DNA from: Desulfuromusa sp.
GTDB taxonomy: Bacteria; Desulfobacterota; Desulfuromonadia; Desulfuromonadales; Geopsychrobacteraceae
Direction: 5' to 3'
Length of the DNA: 10,272 nt
NCBI GenBank assembly: GCA_029933365.1
Contig: JAOZOH010000100.1
Span: 1-10,272 of the forward strand
Position 1 is the stretch's first letter. Every line of letters starts with the position of its first letter. The translations under genes and the position numbers were made by a program. Under the pieces are notes generated by a model that was not told the DNA's origin, did no database searches, and was given only the letters and a program-made list of their open reading frames with translations. Shown one piece after another: positions 1 through 6,745 of the stretch.

Positions 1-206
1 AGCGTATTCTGGAAATGCCTGATTATAGTTGTGTCTTTGCTTTTCAAAAATGGCAGAGTTATATCCTTATCATTGTTATGATGTCGATGGGTATTTTTCT
101 TCGTAATACCGATATCTTTCCCCGTATTTTTCTTGCCTCAATATATATGGGTATAGGGAGTGCTCTTTTTATTTCAAGTATTAATTACTACCGAACCGCA
201 GCGTAG
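1..206 (+). CDS. C-terminal part of a small membrane protein, unknown function
   Basis: The reading frame is open from the first complete codon (position 3) to a TAG at 204-206, so this is probably the 3' end of a gene starting outside the window. The first ATG inside (position 15) has no convincing ribosome binding site. The visible ~67 residues contain two hydrophobic stretches, roughly YILIIVMMSMGIFL and IFLASIYMGIGSALFI, separated by a short polar loop. The tail is short (SINYYRTAA). This is the layout of an inner-membrane protein ending in two transmembrane helices. I do not recognise the family. The TetR gene begins 22 bp downstream in the same direction and its ribosome binding site lies just past this stop codon, so the two are probably co-transcribed. 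That placement would fit a repressor controlling a membrane or transport function, but this is inference. Confidence 0.55.
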   Translation, partial: RILEMPDYSCVFAFQKWQSYILIIVMMSMGIFLRNTDIFPRIFLASIYMGIGSALFISSINYYRTAA

Positions 207-219
207 GAAGAGGGGATAA

Positions 220-232
220 CCATTAATAATGG
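220..232. promoter_or_regulatory. Short inverted repeat over the TetR start codon
   Basis: CCATT-AAT-AATGG forms a perfect 5-bp inverted repeat with a 3-bp centre that includes the ATG (229-231) of the TetR gene. TetR proteins bind short palindromes and often repress their own genes, so this could be an operator half-site pair or a weak RNA hairpin at the start codon. The arms are short and chance occurrence is quite possible. Confidence 0.2.
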
Positions 233-816
233 AACCATTTACCGAGCGTCAACAACAAATTATGAACGCCTCTATTGAACTGATCGCTGAACAGTCAATT
301 CAGGGTTTGACAATTAAAAATATTGCTAAAAAAATCAAACTGACCGAAGGGGCAATCTACCGCCATTTTTCCAGTAAGAATGATATTCTACTAGGTATTC
401 TTCAGTCTTTTAAGGATGTATCTAAAAAAACACTTGTAGAATCCTGTACCTCGGATATGCCTGCTCTTGAACAGATAAAAAGCATCTTCACGCATAATGT
501 TCAATACTTCAACGAAAAACCAGCAGTGACCGCAGTTATATTTTCTGAAGGTATCTTTCAGAATGATGCCCATCTATCTAAAGAAGTATTTATTCTTTTG
601 GAAATGCATGAAAGGGCACTGAATTGCATTATCGAAAGAGGGCAAAAACAAAACGAGATACGCAATGATATTGACGAAAAGGAACTCACCAGAGTTTTTA
701 TTGGTTCAATCCGTTACGTGGTTAAAAAATGGCGTTTATCAGGTTTTAGTTTTGATTTAAATGCAGAATTTGCTCTTATTCTTGATAGTCTGACAAAAAT
801 GATGGCAGCACGATAG
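229..816 (+). CDS. TetR/AcrR-family transcriptional repressor
   Basis: A 195-residue protein, normal length for TetR regulators. The N-terminal DNA-binding domain is clear: residues ~7-20 form helix 1 (RQQQIMNASIELIA). The helix-turn-helix at ~27-48 carries the family pattern LTIKNIAKKIKLTEGAIYRHF, followed by SSKNDIL. Residues ~55-195 form the variable all-helical ligand-binding and dimerisation part, which gives no clue to the inducer. The start ATG at 229 follows a purine-rich AGGAAGAGGGG at 205-215; the spacing of 13 nt is longer than usual, but no other start is available in frame. The gene sits directly behind a membrane-protein gene and ahead of a secreted Spy-like protein, so a role in envelope stress or efflux control is plausible but unproven. 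The fold call is firm; the regulon is unknown. Confidence 0.9.
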   Translation: MEPFTERQQQIMNASIELIAEQSIQGLTIKNIAKKIKLTEGAIYRHFSSKNDILLGILQSFKDVSKKTLVESCTSDMPALEQIKSIFTHNVQYFNEKPAVTAVIFSEGIFQNDAHLSKEVFILLEMHERALNCIIERGQKQNEIRNDIDEKELTRVFIGSIRYVVKKWRLSGFSFDLNAEFALILDSLTKMMAAR

Positions 817-951
817 TGATTAACCCGTATTAGGGTAGCAATTCAAGGCTTGCTGATATTCCAGTTGTTGTTTCAAGCTGACAGTTATGCTTTGTAGCCC
901 ACAGACTTGGTGGAATTCTTTCATTTCTCAATCCTAAAGGAGAAGAATTAA

Positions 952-1398
952 ATGATGAAAAAAAGTTTACTGGTACTTGCTGTTTTAGCCATTATTTTGT
1001 CGTTATCAACAACCAGCCTGATGGCACAGTCAAACAACTCTGCCGCAGGGAAGAAACCACAGAAACCCTTTTTGATCACCACCCTTCCACATCCTGCCAT
1101 AGCCCTGATGAGTCATTTAGATGATCCTGCATTACATCTTACCGAGAAGCAAAAGAGCGAACTGCTTGCAATCAGAAAAGAGGTTATTGCGACCGTTCAG
1201 AATATTGGTAAGAAAGTTTTTCCGCTTGAAAAACAGGTTGCAAAAGGGATCTTCTCTGGAAAAACACCTGATGAACTGAGCGGACTTGTGCAAGAAATAG
1301 CAGGGTTGAGAGCTGAGGCAACTATGGTACAACTTCGTTGTCTTTATAGTTTTCGAAACGCATTGGACCAACAGCAACTTGATGTCTTAACCAAGTAG
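952..1398 (+). CDS. Secreted Spy/CpxP-like periplasmic protein (LTxxQ family)
   Basis: A 148-residue protein with a clear Sec signal peptide: MMKK, a hydrophobic core of about 15 residues (LLVLAVLAIILSL), then TSLMA with likely cleavage after residue ~25. The mature part is helical and charged. It contains LTEKQ at 63-67, matching the LTxxQ motif of the Spy/CpxP/ZraP group, and a second, looser copy near the C-terminus (LDQQQLDVL, 138-146). Family members are periplasmic helical proteins that act as chaperones or as sensors of envelope or metal stress; this one has a single cysteine (C130) and no metal-ligand cluster. The start is supported by AAAGGAGAA at 937-944; ATG 952 and ATG 955 are both possible. 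It follows the TetR gene by 135 bp in the same direction, and no clear promoter was found in that gap. The motif is degenerate, so the assignment is moderate. Confidence 0.65.
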   Translation: MMKKSLLVLAVLAIILSLSTTSLMAQSNNSAAGKKPQKPFLITTLPHPAIALMSHLDDPALHLTEKQKSELLAIRKEVIATVQNIGKKVFPLEKQVAKGIFSGKTPDELSGLVQEIAGLRAEATMVQLRCLYSFRNALDQQQLDVLTK

Positions 1399-1430
1399 AT
1401 CAGGTTTACATCTCACATGTTTTTTATACT

Positions 1431-1467
1431 CTGGCCATCCAGTTGGTTGCTATAACTGGATGGCCAG
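1431..1467. repeat. Perfect 14-bp inverted repeat (long hairpin) between convergent genes
   Basis: CTGGCCATCCAGTT (1431-1444) and AACTGGATGGCCAG (1454-1467) are exact reverse complements around a 9-nt loop. The repeat lies 33 bp after the Spy-like gene stop, inside the 282-bp gene-free gap (1399-1680) before the convergent EF-G stop. As RNA it would be a strong hairpin on either strand. It is not a textbook intrinsic terminator. On the plus strand it is followed by ATCGCGTTCTG, and on the minus strand by AGTATAAAAAAC; neither is a U-tract. The only T-run (1420-1425) lies before the hairpin on the plus strand. It may end transcription by another mechanism, protect mRNA 3' ends, or be a dispersed palindromic repeat. 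The rest of the gap shows no gene or clear signal. Confidence 0.75.
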
Positions 1468-1680
1468 ATCGCGTTCTGAGGGACCTTCTGTGCATAGTGG
1501 TTCAGTGTTAGCAGTTTTGGAAGTGCGGACCGAAAAACTAATGCAGCAGTATCCAGAAAGGTGCAGCTGTGCTCAGGCAACAGAAGGCGGGAAAAAGGAA
1601 CAGAAGCAGCAATGTGAGATACAAAAAACGAAGCCTGTTATTCATCTCAGAATTATCAGATTTCGATTATTTCCGCATGT

Positions 1681-3747
1681 TTACGCTATCCCAAATTTCT
1701 GCAACGTTTCCGGTGGGGCTTGATCAAAGTGGGAGAACTCCATGGTGAAACTCCCTTGTCCCTTGGTGGCACTGCGCAGTTCGGTCATATAGCCGAACAT
1801 CTCCAATAGTGGCACGGTCGCGCGGATGACATCCTGTCCCGGGCGTGATGTAATGCCTTCCACCTGACCACGTTTCTGATTCAAACTGCTCATGACCCGT
1901 CCGGTGTAATCTGAGGGGGCGATCAATTCCAATGCCATGACCGGTTCAAGCAGAGTCGATTTGCCATTTTTCAGAGCTTGGGTGACGGCTCTACTGATGG
2001 CTGCCGAGATACCAAGATCGGTTGTTTTATTACTGTTGTAAGGAGCCTCAACCAGGCTGAGTTGCAGATCTGTCAATGGATAACCGGCAATCGTTCCCGA
2101 TTGACAAGCAGCAGCAAACTTTTCCCTGATTAACTCCGCCAGCTCAATTGGCCACACTTCTAGCAGCTGTCCCGGGATATCAATATTGATGCCACTCTTT
2201 CGCTTGGTCGGGTTGATTCTGATTTTGACTTCACCATAATGGGTTTTCCCGTCAATTTCTCGCTCAAAGGTTTCATGCTGCTGAGTTGCACAACAGACTG
2301 TTTCCCGGTAAACGACCTGTGGCCGCCCCGTTTGGGTTGCAACACCAAAATCTGTTTTTAGCCGCTGGACGACCACTTCCAGATGCAGTTCACCCATGCC
2401 GGTCAACAGGGTTTGACCTGTCTCTGGGTCTTCTTTGACCCGAAAGGTCGGATCTTCCCATTGCAACTTTTCCAGCGCCAGTGGCAGTTTGTCACGGTCG
2501 TCAACAGTTTTTGGTTCAACCGCCAGGGAAACAACCGGCTCTGGATAGTCGAGTCCGGCCAGTTGTAAAGGAAGATCGGGGTTACTGATTGTATCCCCTG
2601 TCAGGACATTCTTCAGTCCGGTTGCGGTGACAATATCTCCAGCAATCGCCAGATTAATCCGTTCCCGTTTATGTGAGTGCATGCGGAACAGTCGGGCAAC
2701 TTTTTCGATTCCCAAGGTGCGGCTATTGTAGACAGAATCTCCCGGTTTGAGACTACCTGAGTAGATCCGCAGATAGGTCAGTTTACGTCCCTCATCGGCC
2801 AGAACTTTGAAAGCTAAAGCACATAGCTCAGCTGCAGGATCAGTGGTGACTTCCCATGCTTCCCGCTTATCGAGTCGGGTTGCTGATGATGGCAGTATAT
2901 CGAGCGGCGATGGGAGCAGGGCACAGATTGTGTCGAGCAGGGGCTGAATCCCTTTGTTGCGCAATGCTGAGCCAAGCAGAACCGGATATATTTCGCAGTT
3001 GATAACTCCTTTGCGTAAAGCAGGAAGAATCCGCTTCGCAGCAATTGGTTTGCCATCCAGAAAATCATCGAGAATGTCGTCATCAAAATCGGCAGCAGTT
3101 TCAATAATTATCTCCCGTTGTTGCTGAGCTGCTTCGCGTAGCTCCACCGGGATTTCACCACTGACTAGGGTCTGACCATAATCATCTTCGGCAAATAAGA
3201 TAGTTTTTTCTGTAATAAGATCGATTATGCCGTGAAAGTTTTCTTCACTGCCCAGCGGGAGTTGTAATAATAACGGCTTCGCATCAAGTTTTTTGACTAT
3301 CGATTCCAGGACTTGCTGGTGATCAGCACCAATTCGATCCATTTTATTGATCAGACAGATGCGTGGCACCTGATAACGATTAGCTTGTCGCCAGACCGAT
3401 TCACTCTGTGGCTGTACCCCTTCTACGGCACTGAAAATGGCAACAGCCCCATCCAAAGCACGCAGAGAACGTTCAACTTCAATAGTGAAATCGATGTGAC
3501 CGGGAGTGTCGATCAGGTTGAAAGTATAGTTTTTCCAGTGGCAGTTGGTGGCTGTTGCGGTAATGGTAATGCCGCGTTCCTGCTCCTGTTCCATCCAGTC
3601 CATCACCGCCAGGCCATCATGGACTTCGCCCATTTTATGGATTTCTCCGGCGTAGAACAGAATCCGTTCCGATACGGTGGTTTTTCCGGCATCAATATGG
3701 GAGATGATGCCGAAATTACGAATCTGTTGCAGGTCTGGGGTTGCCAT
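1681..3747 (-). CDS. fusA: Elongation factor G, EF-G2 (spdEFG2/mtEFG2-like) class
   Basis: A complete 688-residue EF-G. The GTPase motifs are intact: G1 HIDAGKTT (17-24), G2 RGITIT (58-63), G3 DTPGH (80-84), G4 NKMD (134-137), G5 GSAL (259-262). Domain II follows (~300-395), then domain III with LLTGMGELHLEV (447-458), domain IV (~480-600) and domain V (~601-680). EF-G is a cytosolic GTPase for tRNA-mRNA translocation and, with RRF, ribosome recycling. Domain IV is atypical. The glycine-rich tip loop of ordinary EF-G (SGGRGQ-type) is replaced by IDGKTHYG (498-505), and the usual DSSE..F..A motif by KTTDLGISAAISRAV (574-588) running into LLEPVM. From memory this matches mitochondrial EFG2 and the spd-type EF-G2 class, which act mainly in recycling. 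The minus-strand ribosome binding site AGAGGAAT lies 8 nt before the ATG. The gene is last in a three-gene unit, 18 bp after the 602-aa gene. Confidence 0.93.
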   Translation of the reverse strand: MATPDLQQIRNFGIISHIDAGKTTVSERILFYAGEIHKMGEVHDGLAVMDWMEQEQERGITITATATNCHWKNYTFNLIDTPGHIDFTIEVERSLRALDGAVAIFSAVEGVQPQSESVWRQANRYQVPRICLINKMDRIGADHQQVLESIVKKLDAKPLLLQLPLGSEENFHGIIDLITEKTILFAEDDYGQTLVSGEIPVELREAAQQQREIIIETAADFDDDILDDFLDGKPIAAKRILPALRKGVINCEIYPVLLGSALRNKGIQPLLDTICALLPSPLDILPSSATRLDKREAWEVTTDPAAELCALAFKVLADEGRKLTYLRIYSGSLKPGDSVYNSRTLGIEKVARLFRMHSHKRERINLAIAGDIVTATGLKNVLTGDTISNPDLPLQLAGLDYPEPVVSLAVEPKTVDDRDKLPLALEKLQWEDPTFRVKEDPETGQTLLTGMGELHLEVVVQRLKTDFGVATQTGRPQVVYRETVCCATQQHETFEREIDGKTHYGEVKIRINPTKRKSGINIDIPGQLLEVWPIELAELIREKFAAACQSGTIAGYPLTDLQLSLVEAPYNSNKTTDLGISAAISRAVTQALKNGKSTLLEPVMALELIAPSDYTGRVMSSLNQKRGQVEGITSRPGQDVIRATVPLLEMFGYMTELRSATKGQGSFTMEFSHFDQAPPETLQKFGIA

Positions 3748-3765
3748 GGGATATTCCTCTGAAAT

Positions 3766-5574
3766 TTAAAGTGCTCCCGATCTGAGTCTTTGTAAATGCT
3801 CCAGTTCAAGACGGTTCAGGGTGAAATATTCTCGTTCCAGTTCTTCGATATAGAAATGATCAAGACCGCTGTTGACTAAAAAATCATTACGTAAATCGAC
3901 ATTATTATTGGCGATAATTTCAGGAAGTAGCTGGCGTAGATAGAGTGCTTCCTTTTTGATGTCATGAATTGCGGTGTGAAATAGTTCCGGATCCAGAGGC
4001 TTACTGATAATGCCACGTACCAGCAGCTCATCATTTAACTCATTGCATAATTCATTTTGTTCAACTCTGGTATTGTAGCGTGAATAACGGGTGCGAATGT
4101 GGTCTTTGGCATGGCTCAGGACAACATTATAGAGCTTCTCTTCGTTGTCGATTATTTTCAACTCAGCAGTTAATCTCTTTATGGTAGAAACGCCCGCGGC
4201 AATTTCCTCCAACCCTTTTTGGAGACACAGCAATTTCTGCCGGCCAAAACGTCCCAGATAGCGGTTAATGATAATATCTTCAAAAAATAGTTTGTTAAAC
4301 AGACCTTTTACCAGTTTGCTGAATTCTTGACGACTATTCAGCAGACTTCGGAGTAGCTCTTCCGTTGGACGGTAACTTTCCATGAAGGCAATCTGGCTGA
4401 TGTTGGTTGAGGTGCTATCGTAACGATCGAAAAAGGTAATGATATAGGAAAAATCTTCCAGCAGAGATAGTGGAGCCCCTTCCCGGATTTGTTCATCAAA
4501 CAACTGTCCAGTTTCCAACAGAAGTTTTTCAAAACTGTGATCATGATTGCGCCGGGCATGTTGTTTGGCGAACAGTAGCTGGATCATGTCACGTCTGCTA
4601 ATTCCTTTACGCAATAGCAGGTCATGCAGAATATCTCTGGTGATGGCGGTGTATTCAGGTTCATGGATAATACTGCTGACTTCCGCTTTTAATTTTTCAT
4701 CGAGTGCTGTCAATAGAGCTGCGGGGATCTCATTGCGCAATGCGAGGGTTTTTAACCGCGTCAGTCGAGCATGCTGCTGCCGGTTGATATCCCCCTGCTG
4801 ATAACATTCGATCAACACTTTTTTATAATCGTCAATAATCCGGTAGTTATCGCGATGTCGGTACATCACATCAATACGAATTCGTTCTTGCTGGTAGGGA
4901 TCAAGCCCCAGATTATCCGCCAGCTCCTTTAGTGCAGTATGGGTGTTGTTGGAAATTGAGCGGTCCTGATAATAGAGGCTCTGAAACTCTTGTTGAAAAT
5001 GGCGATGATTGATATTTGATAAACGAATCAGATAGATGGTGCATTGTTCCGGCAGCTGAGCCAATAATAATTCTGCCAGATGAGAGTCATCTTGTCGGTT
5101 GAGATTGGAAATTCGCTTGAGAGTCCTGCCAAGATAGCGCAGGATCTGTTCCTGGCGGGAACGGTGTGTCGCATCTGTTAAGCCGTTGACAAAAAAGAAA
5201 TAATTATCAACTGCGTGCCCTTGAAGAAAAACGTCCTCATAGCTTTGCTCGGTATGGTTCTGCTCACTGATTTCCAGTTGCCCGTCCTGGTTATATCTGG
5301 CTCCAAGGAGCATCAGACGGTTAAAGATGCCCCCCTTGCTTAAGTCTGAGACCGGTTGATCTACACCAAACATATATTCGCAAAATGTTCCACCGGTTCC
5401 CGTCTGGAGTAACCCGGTTGGGCTGAGAATGAGTTCGCTCCCCGGGGCAAAAAAACGTAGATTCTGGTCGACCATCTGGAAGAAATGATGGTGAGCTGTC
5501 CTGCAACCAGCAGCCGTTGCAAAATACTCTATCTCATTATTTATTTTTCCATGTAATCTAAGTTCAGTGTTCAT
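3766..5574 (-). CDS. Conserved 602-aa protein of unknown function (possibly TIGR04442-type)
   Basis: A 602-residue protein with no signal peptide or transmembrane segment, so probably cytoplasmic. Residues ~1-150 look like a mixed alpha/beta domain with a glycine-rich patch (GLLQTGTGGTF) and aromatic strands (DNYFFFVNGL). Residues ~170-600 are almost entirely charged, leucine-rich helix, including several helical pairs and a strongly acidic and arginine-rich end (LEREYFTLNRLELEHLQRL). I see no catalytic or nucleotide-binding motif. Length and style resemble the uncharacterised family I recall as TIGR04442 from Geobacter relatives; this is recognition from memory, not a search. It sits between the MBL-fold gene (16 bp upstream) and EF-G2 (18 bp downstream) on the same strand, so it is almost certainly co-transcribed with both. 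No Shine-Dalgarno precedes its ATG; translation may depend on coupling through the mini-ORF at 5571-5591. Confidence 0.85.
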   Translation of the reverse strand: MNTELRLHGKINNEIEYFATAAGCRTAHHHFFQMVDQNLRFFAPGSELILSPTGLLQTGTGGTFCEYMFGVDQPVSDLSKGGIFNRLMLLGARYNQDGQLEISEQNHTEQSYEDVFLQGHAVDNYFFFVNGLTDATHRSRQEQILRYLGRTLKRISNLNRQDDSHLAELLLAQLPEQCTIYLIRLSNINHRHFQQEFQSLYYQDRSISNNTHTALKELADNLGLDPYQQERIRIDVMYRHRDNYRIIDDYKKVLIECYQQGDINRQQHARLTRLKTLALRNEIPAALLTALDEKLKAEVSSIIHEPEYTAITRDILHDLLLRKGISRRDMIQLLFAKQHARRNHDHSFEKLLLETGQLFDEQIREGAPLSLLEDFSYIITFFDRYDSTSTNISQIAFMESYRPTEELLRSLLNSRQEFSKLVKGLFNKLFFEDIIINRYLGRFGRQKLLCLQKGLEEIAAGVSTIKRLTAELKIIDNEEKLYNVVLSHAKDHIRTRYSRYNTRVEQNELCNELNDELLVRGIISKPLDPELFHTAIHDIKKEALYLRQLLPEIIANNNVDLRNDFLVNSGLDHFYIEELEREYFTLNRLELEHLQRLRSGAL

Positions 5575-5591
5575 AATATTATTGATTTCAT
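5571..5591 (-). other. Six-codon mini-ORF bridging two genes (possible translational relay)
   Basis: On the minus strand the MBL gene ends ...TAATG: the last A of its TAA stop is the first base of an ATG. That ATG opens a mini-ORF encoding MKSIIL and then TGA, and the TGA overlaps the ATG of the 602-aa gene (TTATGA). Terminating ribosomes could therefore step from the MBL stop to the next gene in two re-initiation hops. Neither start has a Shine-Dalgarno sequence; the surroundings are pure AT. The arrangement is seen directly; the coupling role is inferred. Confidence 0.3.
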
Positions 5592-6379
5592 TATTTTGGA
5601 ATTATTTTAAAAGTGAACTGTTGACCATCATAGGCCAGGTTGATACCGTCAGGAAGCTGTTGATCGTGAACCGGGTGATCAACTTCATGGCTGAGGTGAG
5701 TGAGCAGTGTTTGTTTTGCCCCGATTCTTTGCGCCATGGTAATTGCCTGAGGGATGTTGAAGTGGGTATTGTGTGGCGTAAAGCGTAATCCATCAAGAAT
5801 CAATATTTCCAAACCGTGGAGAAGATCCAGAGAACTTGGTGGAATAGCGTTACAATCGGTCAAATAGGCAAAAGGGCCACAGCGATAGCCAAAGGTCTGC
5901 ATTTGCCCGTGCAGCATCGGGATCGGGATCATCTCCAGACCAAACAGCTCAATCGGCTTATCAATGGGATGCAGTTCCAGCCGGGGGATATAACTGTAAG
6001 GTTCTGATTTATCGAAGATATAGCTGAAGCTGTTTCTGATGATTGTCAGGGTTTGCTCCGAACCGTAGAGCGGGATCGGTTGCTTCGAACGCAGGTTAAA
6101 GCCCCGCAGGTCATCAATACCGTGTAAGTGATCGGCGTGACTGTGGGTATAAAAGACGGCATCGACCCGACGAATATCCTCGCGCAGTGCTTGTTGACGC
6201 AGATCGGTTGAGGTATCGATCAGAATATTGTATTTTCCATAGCTGAGCAATGCACTGCAACGGGTCCGTTGGTTGCGGGGATGAGCAGAAAGGCAGACTG
6301 CGCAGCGGCAGCCAATGACTGGGATACCAGTGCTGGTTCCGGAACCGAGAACAGTTATTTTGAGAGTTTCTTCCTGCAT
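5591..6379 (-). CDS. PhnP-like metallo-beta-lactamase-fold hydrolase
   Basis: A 262-residue protein with the full metal-binding signature of the MBL fold: THSHADH (78-84), H157 in MLHG, D175 in LTDC and H228 in THLSHE. It opens with LGSGTSTGIPVIGC, and carries C24, C26 and C29 (GCRCAVC), a cysteine cluster that in PhnP binds a second, structural zinc. GLRFTPHNTHFN (197-208) matches the PhnP active-site histidine region. PhnP (about 250 residues) is a phosphodiesterase opening cyclic ribosyl phosphates in phosphonate breakdown. No other phn genes are seen here, so the substrate is open: a cyclic phosphate or phosphodiester of a nucleotide or sugar is the best guess. It is first in the minus-strand unit with the 602-aa protein and EF-G2. 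The start at 6379 has no good ribosome binding site upstream, but no other start codon was found close by in frame. Confidence 0.88.
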   Translation of the reverse strand: MQEETLKITVLGSGTSTGIPVIGCRCAVCLSAHPRNQRTRCSALLSYGKYNILIDTSTDLRQQALREDIRRVDAVFYTHSHADHLHGIDDLRGFNLRSKQPIPLYGSEQTLTIIRNSFSYIFDKSEPYSYIPRLELHPIDKPIELFGLEMIPIPMLHGQMQTFGYRCGPFAYLTDCNAIPPSSLDLLHGLEILILDGLRFTPHNTHFNIPQAITMAQRIGAKQTLLTHLSHEVDHPVHDQQLPDGINLAYDGQQFTFKIIPK

Positions 6380-6422
6380 CGTGAAGCCGTTAGGGAAACA
6401 AATAAGTTGTAATTGATGAGGT

Positions 6423-6452
6423 AATTTAGCACTTTATTTAAGTAACAGACAA
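6423..6452 (-). promoter_or_regulatory. Possible sigma-70 promoter for the MBL/602-aa/EF-G2 unit
   Basis: On the minus strand TTGTCT (6447-6452) and TAAATT (6423-6428) are separated by 18 bp, each matching 4 of 6 consensus bases. Transcription would start near 6416, leaving a leader of about 37 nt before the ATG at 6379. It lies in the 122-bp divergent gap and is the best candidate seen there for this operon, but the match is weak and found by eye. Confidence 0.25.
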
Positions 6453-6501
6453 TAGTTGATTGGAAAGTGTGGCAGGTTGAGTTCTGCTGCAAGGGATTAC
6501 T

Positions 6502-6666
6502 ATGGCAGAAAAGAATCAATTTGAGATCAACAAGCTCTGTCGGCGTTGTATCCGGCAATGTAAGCAGCCAGATAGCATTATCATGCTCGATTGCCCCCGG
6601 TTTCAACCGCGCCCGTTTAAATCAGAGGTGCTGAAGTTTGAGCAGTTGGATTTATTTGATAAGTAG
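6502..6666 (+). CDS. Small four-cysteine protein with C-terminal QLDLF clamp-binding-like motif
   Basis: A 54-residue protein starting at ATG 6502 behind AAGGG (6491-6495, spacing 6 nt) and ending at TAG 6664-6666. Cysteines at 13, 16, 20 and 31 (LCRRCIRQC and LDCPRF) suggest a small zinc-binding knuckle; the Cys-rich core with CKQP and CPRF is the kind of pattern conserved in short uncharacterised bacterial proteins. The last residues, EQLDLFDK, contain QLDLF (48-52), an exact match to the pentapeptide consensus QL(S/D)LF by which polymerases, MutS and others bind the DnaN sliding clamp. It has no signal peptide or membrane segment. It is divergent from the MBL gene (122-bp gap) and lies 79 bp before hsdM. 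Codon use and a sound ribosome binding site support a real gene; a clamp-related role is inference from a five-residue motif. Confidence 0.75.
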   Translation: MAEKNQFEINKLCRRCIRQCKQPDSIIMLDCPRFQPRPFKSEVLKFEQLDLFDK

Positions 6667-6674
6667 GTTGCTGG

Positions 6675-6703
6675 TTGTGTGGTAATTAATTTGTTCAGAT
6701 AAA
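6675..6703 (+). promoter_or_regulatory. Possible weak promoter for the type I RM operon
   Basis: TTGTGT (6675-6680) and GATAAA (6698-6703) are 17 bp apart in the 79-bp gap before hsdM. The -35 matches only 3 of 6 bases and the -10 4 of 6. The leader after it is T-rich (TTGTTGTTTTTGTTTTTGTGG) and leads to GGGAG ahead of the hsdM ATG. A promoter is expected here because gene content changes, but this exact placement is tentative. Confidence 0.2.
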
Positions 6704-6745
6704 TTGTTGTTTTTGTTTTTGTGGTGATTTTTTGGGAGTTATTAA

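Noticed and set aside
817..951. Promoter or CpxR-like box for the Spy-like gene
   Set aside because: I looked for -35/-10 pairs, GTAAA repeats and sigma-54 GG-N10-GC elements and found no acceptable match.
1431..1467. Classical intrinsic terminator
   Set aside because: The stem is strong but no T-run follows on either strand, so I list it as an inverted repeat only.
1460..1723. 87-codon plus-strand open frame
   Set aside because: It starts inside the inverted repeat, has no ribosome binding site, an Arg/Ser/Gln-rich sequence of non-protein character, and runs into the end of the EF-G gene on the other strand.
3313..3762. 149-codon plus-strand open frame antisense to the EF-G N-terminus
   Set aside because: It is a shadow of the strongly conserved EF-G GTPase domain, with no ribosome binding site or domain.
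6355..6606. 83-codon minus-strand open frame opposite the small Cys4 gene
   Set aside because: It overlaps the start of the MBL gene on the same strand and lies opposite the better-supported 54-aa gene; it has no domain.
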